This document shows, piece by piece, positions 25,424 through 35,291 of a stretch of DNA of 64,000 nucleotides (position 1 is its first letter; each line of letters starts with the position of its first letter). Origin of the DNA: Geomonas oryzisoli (GTDB lineage: Bacteria; Desulfobacterota; Desulfuromonadia; Geobacterales; Geobacteraceae); contig NZ_CP076723.1 of the NCBI RefSeq assembly GCF_018986915.1, positions 3,597,001 to 3,661,000 of the forward strand. The letters run 5' to 3'. The notes under the pieces are model-generated. The model was not told where the DNA came from. It saw nothing but the letters and a program-made list of their open reading frames with translations, and did not search any database. The translations under genes were made by a program, and so were the position numbers.

Positions 25424-26809
25424 ATGACCGCTAGAACCAAGGTGAAACAGGCGCTGGACCAGGGCAAAGCCGGCAGCACCATCCTCGTCAAGGGGTGGAC
25501 GCGCACCATCAGAAACAGCAAGGGGGTAACCTTCATCTCCCTGAACGACGGGTCGTGCCTCTCCGGGATCCAGGTGGTCGCGGAACCCGACCTCGAAAAT
25601 TACGACGAGGTGACCGGCATCGGCACCGGCAGCGCCCTCGCCGTCACCGGACTGTTGCAGGAATCGCCGGCGGCCGGGCAGAAACTGGAGCTGAAGGCAC
25701 AGCAGATCGAGGTGGTCGGCGGCGCGGACCAGGAATACCCGATGCAGAAAAAGCGTCACACCTTCGAGTACCTGCGCACCATCGCCCATCTCAGGCTGCG
25801 CAGCAACACCTTCGGTGCCGTCTTCCGGGTTCGCTCGGCCCTGGCCCAGGAGATACACCGCTTCTTCGCGGAGCGCGGCTTTCTCTACGTGCACACCCCG
25901 ATCATCACCGCCAACGACTGCGAAGGCGCAGGCGAACTGTTCCGGGTCACCACGCTCGACCTCGCCAACCCGCCCCTGGTGAACGGAACCATCGACTTCT
26001 CCAGGGACTTCTTCGCTACCGGCACCGGGCTCACCGTGAGCGGTCAGCTCGAAGGCGAGCTGTTCGCCCAGGCCTTCTCCGACATCTACACCTTCGGGCC
26101 GACCTTCCGTGCCGAGAACTCCAACACGGCGCGCCATGCCGCCGAGTTCTGGATGATCGAGCCGGAGATGGCCTTTTCCGACCTCGCCGACGACGCCGAC
26201 CTCGCCGAAGCCTTCCTCAAGAGGCTGTGCCGCTTCGCGCTGGACCACTGCTGCGAAGACATGGACTTCTTCAACAGCCAGATAGACAAGGGGCTGATTG
26301 AGAGGATCGAGGCGGTGGCGCAGGCTTCTTTCGCGAGAATGGACTATGGGGAGGCGATCGAGCGGCTCAAGAAGGCCCCGGTGTCGTTCCAGTTCCCGGT
26401 GGAGTGGGGGCTCGACCTGCAATCCGAGCACGAACGATACCTTACCGAGCAGGTGGTGGGCGGCCCCGTCTTCATACTCAACTATCCCAAAGCCATCAAG
26501 GCCTTCTACATGAGGCAGAACGACGACGGCAGGACCGTCGCAGCCATGGACCTGCTGGTCCCCAAGGTGGGCGAGATCATCGGCGGGAGTCAGCGCGAGG
26601 AACGGCTGGAGCTTTTGGAACGGCGCATGCTGGAAACAGGTATCGCGCCGGAGTCCCTTTCCTGGTACCTCGACACCCGGCGCTGGGGCTCCACGCCGCA
26701 CGCGGGCTTCGGGCTCGGCTTCGAGAGGCTGATCATGTATCTCACCGGCATGGAGAACATCAGGGACGTGATCCCCTTCCCGAGGACGCCGAGGCACGCG
26801 GAGTTTTAG
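25424..26809 (+). CDS. asnS: Asparaginyl-tRNA synthetase
   Basis: 461 residues, usual length. An N-terminal OB-fold ([23 protein letters not shown]) is followed by the class II core with [21 protein letters not shown] (motif 2; quoted in two parts: [19 protein letters not shown]), GGSQREERL, and motif 3 [11 protein letters not shown]. The set of residues is that of AsnRS rather than AspRS. ATG 25424 has GGAG and a good promoter upstream, so the open frame reaching back to 25283 is not coding. Its stop is followed after three bases by hexamer array A4. Confidence 0.96.
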   Translation: MTARTKVKQALDQGKAGSTILVKGWTRTIRNSKGVTFISLNDGSCLSGIQVVAEPDLENYDEVTGIGTGSALAVTGLLQESPAAGQKLELKAQQIEVVGGADQEYPMQKKRHTFEYLRTIAHLRLRSNTFGAVFRVRSALAQEIHRFFAERGFLYVHTPIITANDCEGAGELFRVTTLDLANPPLVNGTIDFSRDFFATGTGLTVSGQLEGELFAQAFSDIYTFGPTFRAENSNTARHAAEFWMIEPEMAFSDLADDADLAEAFLKRLCRFALDHCCEDMDFFNSQIDKGLIERIEAVAQASFARMDYGEAIERLKKAPVSFQFPVEWGLDLQSEHERYLTEQVVGGPVFILNYPKAIKAFYMRQNDDGRTVAAMDLLVPKVGEIIGGSQREERLELLERRMLETGIAPESLSWYLDTRRWGSTPHAGFGLGFERLIMYLTGMENIRDVIPFPRTPRHAEF

Positions 26810-26903
26810 AGACAGATAAAGATGAAGATAAAGATTGAGATTAAGAAGAAGACTAAGGGAGGCCGCAGCAGATTTGCCACGTAGCACTGCCGGGACCCTC
26901 GCG

Positions 26904-27050
26904 CTCCCCCCTTTGCGAAGGGGGGACGGGGGGGATTTGCCTTAGTTCCTACAACCATCCGTAGAAGCAACCATTCCGCAAATTCCGCAAGCAGATGGCT
27001 TATTGTTCACAAAATCACCCCCCCCTGCCCCCCTTCGCAAAGGGGGGAAC
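26904..27050. repeat. Inverted pair of CCCCTTTGCGAAGGGG palindromes (G7)
   Basis: The left unit, ending in GGGGGGATTTGCC, lies at 26904-26940 and the right mirror unit at 27010-27050 (CCCCCCTTCGCAAAGGGGGG). Each unit is itself a hairpin and the two are inverted to each other. Confidence 0.7.
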
Positions 27051-27133
27051 GTCAGGCCTCGTGCAGCGCTTCGGTGGGACATAAACCTGGTTCCCCAGAA
27101 TTCCGAGATGAACCGTACCGGGAGCAGCAACGA

Positions 27134-27177
27134 AGAGAGGCAAGGGCCATGTGGCGCCTTGCCTCTCTCTTTTTCTT
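27134..27177 (+). terminator. Hairpin with T-rich tail, plus-strand sense
   Basis: AGAGAGGCAAGG / CCTTGCCTCTCT stem with loop GCCATGTGGCG, followed by CTTTTTC. The orientation suits transcripts running from asnS, although it lies 325 bp past that gene. Confidence 0.55.
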
Positions 27178-27193
27178 AATCTTAATCTTAGTC

Positions 27194-27949
27194 TTAATCT
27201 GCCTTTGTGGCCGCCTGGGGCCAGTAGCTGCCGCCGGTGAGCACGGCTTTTATCTTGCCGATCTTCACCTTGGTCGAGACCATCACCGGTATCTTCAGGG
27301 CATCGTCGGTAAGCCAGACTTTGACCTCACCGGTACGGGCGAAGAAACCATCCGCTTTCATCATGGGCTGCACCACGATGGTCTTGAAGTGTCCCACCGG
27401 GGTGTCGATCTCCTCCCGCTTGAGCACCTTCACCTCCGTGTTCCAGAGCTTCTTGCAGTCGTAGATGTCAACGAAGAGGGAGCGCCCGGGAACGAGATCG
27501 AGGGTACGGACATAGTAGACGATGGAGAGCGGATCGTAGGTGGTCGCGCTGATGTCGTCGACGCGCTGGGTCTTGTGCAGGAGATCCTTCGACTCGACCT
27601 TGAGCTTCTGCTGATCGAACCTGGCCTCCTTGAGACGCCGGTGGCTTCCCTCGCTGATCTTGTTGCGGAAGTACTTCGGGAAACCGAAGCGGTCGCCGCT
27701 GCCGCGCACGACTACCGACTCGGCACGGTCTTCCACCCGGAAGAAGGTGTCCAGCCATGGGGTGGAGCGGGTCGTGGTGACGATGTGGAGTTCGTTCCCC
27801 TTGGTGTTGAGCTCCTGGGTCGTGACCCCGGCCTTGATCCCGGTCCAACTGACGTCGTAGACCAGTTTCTCGTTGGGACTCATGGCGTGGGCCGGCAGGG
27901 CGGAGAGTATCAGAAGTGCGAAAAAGGACAATAAGGCTGAAATTTTCAT
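27194..27949 (-). CDS. Periplasmic DUF3108 protein
   Basis: 251 residues with a signal peptide (LLSFFALLILSALPAHA). The body matches the DUF3108 pattern: EKLVYDVSWTGIKAG, TTTRSTPWLDTFFRVEDRAES, and the end VWLTDDALKIPVMVSTKVKIG. The fold is expected to be a large beta structure; function unknown. ATG 27949 is preferred over the GTG two codons upstream, though neither has a clear ribosome site. The last residue and stop are written in hexamer array A5. Confidence 0.85.
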   Translation of the reverse strand: MKISALLSFFALLILSALPAHAMSPNEKLVYDVSWTGIKAGVTTQELNTKGNELHIVTTTRSTPWLDTFFRVEDRAESVVVRGSGDRFGFPKYFRNKISEGSHRRLKEARFDQQKLKVESKDLLHKTQRVDDISATTYDPLSIVYYVRTLDLVPGRSLFVDIYDCKKLWNTEVKVLKREEIDTPVGHFKTIVVQPMMKADGFFARTGEVKVWLTDDALKIPVMVSTKVKIGKIKAVLTGGSYWPQAATKAD

Positions 27950-28092
27950 GTCCACAGATTAGCCCCTCACGATATTTTTTTTCAAGAGAAAAAAGTTAGG
28001 GATTACCTAATGTTAGCCATTTCACACGCGATGTTGTCGGAGTCGGGGACGTTGACGGGGAAAGTTGTCGAGGGGCGCGGGGATGGGGGGAT

Positions 28093-28114
28093 GGGGCGAA
28101 TGATTATTCGCCCC
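28093..28114. repeat. 22-bp palindrome GGGGCGAAT...ATTCGCCCC, copy 2
   Basis: Identical to the copy at 21025-21046; it lies 23 bp after the stop of the EamA-type gene (minus strand). Confidence 0.8.
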
Positions 28115-28137
28115 TGCAGGGTTGACGCCGATAGGGG

Positions 28138-28518
28138 CTAGGCCCCGCTGCTCTTGGTAATCATGATCACCCCGATCGCGACCAGCACGGTCCCCGCCCA
28201 GCGTAGCGGACTCACCACCTCGTGCAGGAAGTACTGGGACAGGAAGGCGACCAGTATGTAGTTCAAGGCCTGCATCGGCAGGGCCACCGACAGGTCCTCC
28301 CAGGAGAGGACGGCGAGCCAGAGGAAGAAGAAGACGGCCAGCATGGCGGTGCCGAACACCAGCTTCGGGGTGGTAAGCGCCTGCACGGCGACCCTCAGGA
28401 TACCCCTCAGGTTCATGGTGGAGATGTCGCCCAGTTCCTTCATGCCGCTGGCCAGCAGCAGGTCACCGATGGTCCCTGCCGTGACCGCCGCGAGCATGAC
28501 CACTACGGTCTTAAACAT
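28138..28518 (-). CDS. EamA/DMT-family half-size transporter (four helices)
   Basis: 126 residues with four hydrophobic segments (about 1-22, 48-72, 74-95, 101-121). The motif NYILVAFLSQYFLHEVVSPLRW is typical of the second half of EamA repeats (shown split: NYILVAFLSQYF, LHEVVSPLRW). Such half-size proteins (ArnE/ArnF-like) act as dimers and can move lipid-linked sugars or small molecules. Its ATG overlaps the end of hpnK by 8 bp, so translation is probably coupled and a role in hopanoid or lipid-sugar transfer is possible. Confidence 0.8.
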   Translation of the reverse strand: MFKTVVVMLAAVTAGTIGDLLLASGMKELGDISTMNLRGILRVAVQALTTPKLVFGTAMLAVFFFLWLAVLSWEDLSVALPMQALNYILVAFLSQYFLHEVVSPLRWAGTVLVAIGVIMITKSSGA

Positions 28519-29377
28519 ACGTCTTTTCCTCTCCGCGGTAGTTTCTCAGTCTGATACCGGCTGCCGCCAGCTTCTCCCTCACACGGGGGCTGGTCAGTGC
28601 CGCCAGCTCCGCCTCGTGCTGGTAATCCGGCATGCGGCGCGTAAGGGTGGCACAGGGATGGCAGCCGGGATGGAAGTAGATCTCCGTGATCCCCTCCCCC
28701 AACCCGTCCAGCACCTGCAGGAGGTACCCCTCGGTCATGTGCCCGGAGCTCAGCAGCCCCTTCACTTCGCCGGCGTAGCGGATGCCGAGCCGCTCCAGCC
28801 TGGGACGGCAACGCTCTGCCAACCGCGCGAAGATGAAGGCATCGGCGCACTTGCCCACCAGCCGCGTCCGGTTCAGCGCCAGGTTCGCCGGGAGGTTTTC
28901 CCGGGTGAGACGAAAGCTCTTGATGCCGTACCCGGGCATCAGCTCGCAGAGGATGTCGAACACCACCGGATGCATGTGGATGTTGAGATGACCGTCGACA
29001 TGGGAGAGTTCGACACCGGCATCCCGGCACTTCGCCAGTTGCGCGTCGATCTCCTGACGCAGCTTTTTCCTGAGCCCCTTGAGGAAGAAGTAGCGCATGC
29101 CGGCCAGCACCGGGTCGTCGGTGAACTCCCCTGCCGCGTCGGTCAGCGCGGGCACCCCTCCCTGCGCCAGGACCGCGCTCCCCTGGACCAGGGTGAGGTG
29201 CAGCCCCACCTGCAGGGCGGGGTTCGCGCGAGCAAAGGCGGCCGCCTCCTCGAAGGCGTCTCCCCCCACCATGAGCGAGGTGCTGGTAAGAAGCCCTTCC
29301 TGCCAGGCCTTGATGATGCCGCGGTTCGCCCCGGCGCTCAGGCCGAAGTCGTCGGCGTTAAGGATTATCTCTTTCAT
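28511..29377 (-). CDS. hpnK: HpnK, YdjC-type deacetylase of hopanoid amino-sugar head group
   Basis: 288 residues from ATG 29377; the frame is open further upstream only through a palindromic repeat. The N-terminus ILNADDFGLSAGAN has the metal-binding Asp pair, and HVDGHLNIHMHP the His cluster of the YdjC/ChbG fold. In Burkholderia HpnK removes acetyl from N-acetylglucosaminyl-bacteriohopanetetrol made by HpnI, giving the substrate of HpnJ. Here it lies directly downstream of hpnJ with the double palindrome G3 between. hpnI is not in the window. Confidence 0.93.
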   Translation of the reverse strand: MKEIILNADDFGLSAGANRGIIKAWQEGLLTSTSLMVGGDAFEEAAAFARANPALQVGLHLTLVQGSAVLAQGGVPALTDAAGEFTDDPVLAGMRYFFLKGLRKKLRQEIDAQLAKCRDAGVELSHVDGHLNIHMHPVVFDILCELMPGYGIKSFRLTRENLPANLALNRTRLVGKCADAFIFARLAERCRPRLERLGIRYAGEVKGLLSSGHMTEGYLLQVLDGLGEGITEIYFHPGCHPCATLTRRMPDYQHEAELAALTSPRVREKLAAAGIRLRNYRGEEKTYV

Positions 29378-29391
29378 ACGGAACCCGGGTA

Positions 29392-29488
29392 CCTCCTCCC
29401 CCCGGAGGGGGGAGGGAGGAAGGGGGGAAAATTCATGCAGCAGCACCGCATCCCCCTCCCCGCCCCTCCCCCTCCGGGGGAGGGAGGA
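29392..29488. repeat. Double-palindrome element G3
   Basis: Hairpin CTCCCCCCGGAGGGGGGAGGG and its mirror CCCCTCCCCCTCCGGGGGAGGG, 40 bp apart. It ends two bases from the hpnJ stop and begins 15 bp before the hpnK ATG, so it fills the gap. Confidence 0.75.
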
Positions 29489-29490
29489 CA

Positions 29491-30912
<1,422 letters not shown>

Positions 30913-30957
30913 ATCACCCCTCCAGATTAATAGCGTCACACCAAAAAAAGAACCCTG

Positions 30958-30986
30958 ACTATAAGACGGCGGCCACCTTTTGTCAA
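30958..30986 (-). promoter_or_regulatory. Sigma-70 promoter of hpnJ-hpnK
   Basis: On the minus strand TTGACA (30981-30986), 17-bp spacer, TATAGT (30958-30963): 11 of 12 consensus positions. It lies in the divergent gap with hpnG. Confidence 0.8.
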
Positions 30987-31068
30987 GGCGAACCGGGTCC
31001 AGGTACGGGAAAGCGTTGCGGCGACGGCTCCCCTCTGATAAAGTGGCCGGTCGAAAGGGAGAACCCAA

Positions 31069-31848
31069 ATGGCCAAGGAAAACAAAAGCCTGGGCGTCGT
31101 GGCCGCCATGCCCCAGGAGATCGCGCCGGTTCTGGCGCGCATAAAAGGATTCGCCCGGGGCAACATCGACGGGCGCAACCTGTACCGTTTCCCCGTGAAC
31201 GGCTGCCTGGTCTACCTGATAGAGTCGGGAATGGGACCGGCGCAGGCCGCGGCGGCGACCAAGGCGCTGATCCGGCACGCCGCTCCGGATGCCATCCTCA
31301 ACTTCGGCTTCGGCGGCGCGGTCCTCGCCGGTCTGGAGGTCGGCGAACTGGTGCTGGCGGACCGCGTCTTCCGCCTGGACCAGGGTAACCTCGCTGAATC
31401 CCCCCCGCCCGACGCCGCCCTTGCGGCCCTGGTCCAGGACTACTGCGCCAGGGTCGGGCTGCCGTTGCGGCGCGGAGGCTTCATCACCGCCTGCGGCATC
31501 AGAAACAAGGTCGAAATGGCCGGCCGACTCGGGGGGAGTACCGCTTTGCCCCTCCTCGAAATGGAGACGGCGGCGGTACTGGAACAGGCGCAGTCTGCGG
31601 GGATACCGCTGGTGGCGATCCGGGGGGTAAGCGACGCGGCCGACGAAGAGCTCGGTTTCGCCATCGAGGAATTCTGCGACACCAACCTGAAGCTGAACCC
31701 GTGGCGGATCGCCTGGACCATCGCCAAGAGGCCGTTGTTGATTCCGCAACTGATCAGACTGGCGGGAAATTCGCGCAGGGCGGGGAAGCGGCTGGCTCTG
31801 GCCGTCGAGCTCGCGCTGCAGGCGCTCACGCGGCAGAATGCCTTCTAG
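31069..31848 (+). CDS. hpnG: HpnG, adenosylhopane nucleosidase/phosphorylase
   Basis: 259 residues of the purine nucleoside phosphorylase-like fold: LGVVAAMPQEIAPVL at the start, FGFGGAVLAGLEVGELVLAD in two parts (FGFGGAVLAG, LEVGELVLAD), LEMETAAVLEQA and IRGVSDAADEE near the end. HpnG removes adenine from adenosylhopane (made by the radical SAM enzyme HpnH) to give ribosylhopane. It is divergent from hpnJ. ATG 31069 has GGGAG. Its stop overlaps the ptsI stop: the four bases CTAG at 31845-31848 serve both strands. Confidence 0.93.
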   Translation: MAKENKSLGVVAAMPQEIAPVLARIKGFARGNIDGRNLYRFPVNGCLVYLIESGMGPAQAAAATKALIRHAAPDAILNFGFGGAVLAGLEVGELVLADRVFRLDQGNLAESPPPDAALAALVQDYCARVGLPLRRGGFITACGIRNKVEMAGRLGGSTALPLLEMETAAVLEQAQSAGIPLVAIRGVSDAADEELGFAIEEFCDTNLKLNPWRIAWTIAKRPLLIPQLIRLAGNSRRAGKRLALAVELALQALTRQNAF

Positions 31849-33605
31849 TCGAAGCTCTCGGAGAAACGGGCGGCGATCTCCCCCTTCAGGTAGGCGTCCG
31901 CCTCGGCCGCTGTGCAAAAGCTCAACGCCTTCAGGGCCACCTCGCGCGCTTCCTGCACGGTGCAGCGGCGCAGGATCTTCTTGACGCGCGGGATGGAGAC
32001 CGCGTTCATGGACAGCTCGTCGTAACCAAGCCCCAGGAGGATGGGAAGGTATTCGGGGTCGCCGGCCATCTCGCCGCAGATGCAGGCGTCGATCCCCGCC
32101 GCGTGGGCGGCATCGGCGATGGCCTTCAGTGACCTGAGCACCGCCGGGTGCAGCGGCTGGAACAGTGCGGAGAGGTGTTCGTTGGTGCGGTCGATGGCCA
32201 GCGTGTACTGGATCAGGTCGTTGGTGCCGACGCTGAAGAAGTCGACCTCCGCCGCCAAAAGGTCGGCGATGACCACGGCGGACGGTATCTCGATCATGAT
32301 GCCGACCTGCACCTTCTCGTCGAAGGGGTGTCTGCCGCGCAGTTCCTCCTTCACCTGCTCCAGAAGCGCCTTGGCGGCACGCACTTCGGCCACGCCGGAA
32401 ACCATGGGGAAGAAGAGCTTCACCTCGCCGAAGGCGCTCGCCCTCAGGATGGCACGCAGCTGGGCCTTGAAGGCCTCGGGCTGGCGCAGCGACAGGCGGA
32501 TGGCCCGCACCCCCAGCGCCGGGTTCATCTCGTCGGAGAGGTCGAGGTCGGTGAGGCACTTGTCCCCGCCGATGTCGAGCGTCCTGATGGTCACCGGCTG
32601 GGGCGCCATCTTCTTCACCAGCGCCGAGTACGCCTCGAACTGCTCCTCTTCGGTCGGCAGCTTGCTGCGGTTGAAAAAGAGCATCTCGGTGCGGTACAGC
32701 CCGATCCCCTCGCCGCCGTGCTTGTGCACCGAGGCGACCTCCTCGATGAACTCAACGTTCCCCTTGAGGCGCATGCGGTGTCCGTCCAGGGTCTGGGCCG
32801 GCAGGTCACGCAGCTTCAGCAGTTCCCGCTCCACGTACTCGTAGCGCTGCTTCTTCTGCAGGTACTCCCTGAACTCCTCCGCCCCCGGGTTGATAATGAC
32901 CACGCCGCTGGAACCGTCGATGATCAGGGTGTCCCCTTCGCGGACCTCCGTGGTCACCCGCTCCAGCCCCACCACGGCAGGGATCTCGAAGGCGCGGGCC
33001 AGGATGGAGGAGTGGGAGGTCTTCCCCCCCAGGTCGGTGATGAAACCGATCACCTTGCTCTTGTCGATCTGCAGGATGTCGGCCGGGGAGAGGTCGTGGG
33101 CCACCACGATCACCTTCCCCTCGATGTTGTCGATGGGCTCCTGCTTCTGCCCCACCATGTGCCTGAGCACGCGCTCGATCACGGTCTCCACGTCGCCGCC
33201 GCGCTCGCGCAGGTACTCGTCGTCCACCCCGTCGAAGAAGGCCTTGAAGCGCCCGAGGGTCCGTTTCAGGGCCCCCTCGGCGTTGATGCCGAGCCGCTCG
33301 ATGTACTGGGTGGTCTCGCCGACCAGCATGGTATCGTCCAGGAGCATCAGATGGGCGTCGATGACGCAGAGGTGCTCGGGGCCGTGGGTGCTGGAGAGCT
33401 GCTCGCGCAGGGCAAAGAGCTCCCCCTTGGCCCGCTCGATGGCCCCGCTGAAACGCTCCAGCTCCCCCGGGATCTCCTCGTTGGCCACCAGCACCTCGGT
33501 AACCGCGACGCGGCGCCGGTCGGTGATGCGCACCTGGCCGATGGCGATCCCCGAGGAGGCGCCGATCCCCTTCAGCTGTCTCGACTCACTCTTCTCCGAA
33601 TCCAT
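31845..33605 (-). CDS. ptsI: PTS enzyme I
   Basis: 586 residues. It autophosphorylates from PEP and passes phosphate to HPr. The swivel-domain His198 is in GGKTSHSSILARA; the PEP-binding signature is seen in EMNPALGVRAIRLSLR, FFSVGTNDLIQYTLA and ICGEMAGDP. No GAF domain is fused, so it is the sugar-type EI rather than EI-Ntr. The start overlaps the ptsH end by 20 bp. It is the last gene of the minus-strand run from the rpoN region, and converges on hpnG with overlapping stops. Confidence 0.97.
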   Translation of the reverse strand: MDSEKSESRQLKGIGASSGIAIGQVRITDRRRVAVTEVLVANEEIPGELERFSGAIERAKGELFALREQLSSTHGPEHLCVIDAHLMLLDDTMLVGETTQYIERLGINAEGALKRTLGRFKAFFDGVDDEYLRERGGDVETVIERVLRHMVGQKQEPIDNIEGKVIVVAHDLSPADILQIDKSKVIGFITDLGGKTSHSSILARAFEIPAVVGLERVTTEVREGDTLIIDGSSGVVIINPGAEEFREYLQKKQRYEYVERELLKLRDLPAQTLDGHRMRLKGNVEFIEEVASVHKHGGEGIGLYRTEMLFFNRSKLPTEEEQFEAYSALVKKMAPQPVTIRTLDIGGDKCLTDLDLSDEMNPALGVRAIRLSLRQPEAFKAQLRAILRASAFGEVKLFFPMVSGVAEVRAAKALLEQVKEELRGRHPFDEKVQVGIMIEIPSAVVIADLLAAEVDFFSVGTNDLIQYTLAIDRTNEHLSALFQPLHPAVLRSLKAIADAAHAAGIDACICGEMAGDPEYLPILLGLGYDELSMNAVSIPRVKKILRRCTVQEAREVALKALSFCTAAEADAYLKGEIAARFSESFD

Positions 33606-33852
33606 TCCGGATCAGCTCCCCGATCGCGGCGTAGGCCTCGACCTCGTCCGCCCCCTCGACCTTGAGGGTGACGGTGCTCCCCTTGGCGGCCGCCAGCATC
33701 ATGATCCCCATGATGCTCTTGCCGTTCACCTCGACCCCCTCCCGCTCGATCCTGATCTCGGAGGAGAAACCGCTGGAGGTCTTCACCAGGAGCGCGGAGG
33801 CCCTGGCATGCAGACCCAACTTGTTCGGTATTACGAATTGGCCTTCGATCAT
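33586..33852 (-). CDS. ptsH: HPr phosphocarrier
   Basis: 88 residues from ATG 33852. His15 (KLGLHARAS) takes phosphate from EI, and Ser46 (NGKSIMGIMML) is the HprK target site; both are intact, which fits the hprK gene 1.4 kb upstream. Weak ribosome site (GGCGAG), so translation may be low. It overlaps ptsI and is separated from the EIIA gene by the MITE-like element E1. Confidence 0.95.
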   Translation of the reverse strand: MIEGQFVIPNKLGLHARASALLVKTSSGFSSEIRIEREGVEVNGKSIMGIMMLAAAKGSTVTLKVEGADEVEAYAAIGELIRNGFGEE

Positions 33853-33883
33853 ATGTGCACTCGCCCGCCTTTTATTGCTTTTC

Positions 33884-34033
33884 CCGATTGGCGACGATCT
33901 TCCACTACCTCCCACTCCCCCCTTTGCGAAGGGGGGGCGGGGGGGGATTTGCCTTTCCGAACCTTAAGCAAATCCCCCTAAATCCCCCTTCGGAAAGGGG
34001 GACTTTTACCAGCGGAAGATTGTCACTAATCGG
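33884..34033. repeat. MITE-like element E1 with 26-bp terminal inverted repeats
   Basis: Terminal arms CCGATTGGCGACGATCTTCC... (33884-33909) and the inverted match (34008-34033) agree at about 20 of 26 positions. Inside lie two mirror CCCCTTTGCGAAGGGG hairpins. The right end is one base from the stop codon of the EIIA gene. A second copy lies at 58096-58326. Confidence 0.7.
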
Positions 34034-34034
34034 A

Positions 34035-34430
34035 TTACTTTTTGAGGAAATCCCCGGCTACCGTGATCCCTTCCTGGGCGCTCTCCTTGAGCTTCAGAGC
34101 CAGTTCGCCGACGCTGCAGCGGTTGCGCTCCTGGGTGAAGCGGATCAGCATCGGGAGGTTCACGCCGGTAAGCACCTCGACCTTGCCTTCCTGCAAAAAC
34201 GAGATGCTCATGTTGGAGGGAGTGCCGCCGAACATGTCGGTCATGATGATGGCGCCGTCTCCGGAGACGCGGGACACCGCGTCCTTGATGGCGGCCATGA
34301 CGTCCGCAGCCGACGCGTCGTGGGCGATGCCCACCGCCTCGGCCAGTTCCAACTTTCCTACTATCATCTCCGCCGCGGTCAGAAGCTCACTGGCCACGCC
34401 GGCATGTGCTACCAAAAGCAGTCCTATCAT
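34035..34430 (-). CDS. PTS EIIA component, mannose family
   Basis: 131 residues of the EIIA-Man fold: LLVAHAGVASELL with active His9, IIMTDMFGGTPSN and VLTGVNLPML. In permease systems it phosphorylates EIIB; here no EIIB/C/D gene is present, so it probably has a regulatory partner. Its ATG overlaps the rapZ stop (ATGA), so it is co-translated with rapZ. Confidence 0.93.
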   Translation of the reverse strand: MIGLLLVAHAGVASELLTAAEMIVGKLELAEAVGIAHDASAADVMAAIKDAVSRVSGDGAIIMTDMFGGTPSNMSISFLQEGKVEVLTGVNLPMLIRFTQERNRCSVGELALKLKESAQEGITVAGDFLKK

Positions 34431-35290
34431 CCCAGCCCCTTCTCTATATCCCTGTGAGAGATTTTTATGTTCACGTTCCGCTGCCGGAAGTAGTGGTACA
34501 GCTCTTCTGCGATGGCCACCGAGCGGTGCCTGCCGCCGGTGCAGCCGATGGAAACCGACAGGTAGGACTTCCCTTCCCTGCGGTACCCGGGCAGCAGGAA
34601 TTCCAGCATGTCCCGGAAACGCTCCAGGAACACCACGGTCTCCTTCTGCTTCAGTACGTAGTCGCGCACCCCCGGCTCCAGGCCGGAATAGGGGCGCAGT
34701 TCCGCCACGAAGTACGGGTTGGGGAGAAAGCGCACGTCCATGACCAGGTCGCTCTCCAGGGGGAGTCCGTAGCGAAAGCCGAAGGACTGCAGGTTCACCT
34801 GCATCTCCAGTGCTCCCTCGCCCCCCTTCACCAAGCCGATCACCACCTCTTTCAGGCGGTGTACGTTCATCTCGGAGGTGTCGATGATCGCGGTGGCGAT
34901 GCGCCGCAGCCCCGCCAGCTGGTCGCGCTCGAAGCGGATGCCGTCGGGGACGCTCGCCCCTTCCAGGGCGGGATGGCGGCGCCTGGTCTCGGAGAAGCGT
35001 CGGATCAGCACCTCGTCGGTGGCGTCGAAATAGAAGATCTTGACGCTGTGCCCGGCCGAGGAGATGGCCTGAAACACCTGGTCGTACCCCTTGATGAAGT
35101 CGCGGCTCCTGATGTCCATCACCAGCGCCACGTCCTTGATGTCCTCGCGGGAGTGCTCCACCAGTTCGATGAAGGTGCTCACCAGGGAGACCGGCAGGTT
35201 GTCCAGGCAGAAGAACCCTTCGTCCTCCAGCGCCTTCACCGCCGTCGATTTTCCCGAGCCTGACAGGCCGGTTATGATGACGATGCGCAT
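34427..35290 (-). CDS. rapZ: RapZ/YvcJ-type nucleotide-binding protein
   Basis: 287 residues from ATG 35290. P-loop GLSGSGKS at 8-15; FFCLDNLPVSLV, EFRP-like FSETRRRHPALEG and the C-terminal GCTGGRHRSVAIAE are family marks. In E. coli it controls GlmS through small RNA decay; outside enterobacteria the role is less clear but the gene is often next to hprK and ptsH, as here. It starts one base after the hprK stop. Confidence 0.95.
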   Translation of the reverse strand: MRIVIITGLSGSGKSTAVKALEDEGFFCLDNLPVSLVSTFIELVEHSREDIKDVALVMDIRSRDFIKGYDQVFQAISSAGHSVKIFYFDATDEVLIRRFSETRRRHPALEGASVPDGIRFERDQLAGLRRIATAIIDTSEMNVHRLKEVVIGLVKGGEGALEMQVNLQSFGFRYGLPLESDLVMDVRFLPNPYFVAELRPYSGLEPGVRDYVLKQKETVVFLERFRDMLEFLLPGYRREGKSYLSVSIGCTGGRHRSVAIAEELYHYFRQRNVNIKISHRDIEKGLG

Positions 35291-35291
35291 G

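Larger units (their letters stand above)
26810..27193. other. Gene-free convergent gap filled with repeats
   Basis: The 384 bp between asnS and the DUF3108 gene hold the two hexamer arms (26813-26857, 27175-27201), a pair of CCCCTTTGCGAAGGGG palindromes (26904-26940, 27010-27050) and a hairpin (27134-27170). I see no coding sequence. Confidence 0.65.
26813..27201. repeat. Bracket A4/A5: inverted AGATTA hexamer arrays
   Basis: A4 (26813-26857) is an AGATAA/AGATTG-type variant of the hexamer family, three bases after the asnS stop. A5 (27175-27201) is the inverted partner and supplies the last codon and stop of the DUF3108 gene. Arms pair imperfectly over about 27 bp. Confidence 0.75.

Noticed and set aside
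30913-32559. Long minus-strand open frame that would extend hpnJ by about 550 residues across ptsI
   Set aside because: The region is antisense to hpnG and lies in a shadow frame of ptsI, has no family match, and ATG 30912 has its own ribosome site and promoter at HpnJ's normal length.
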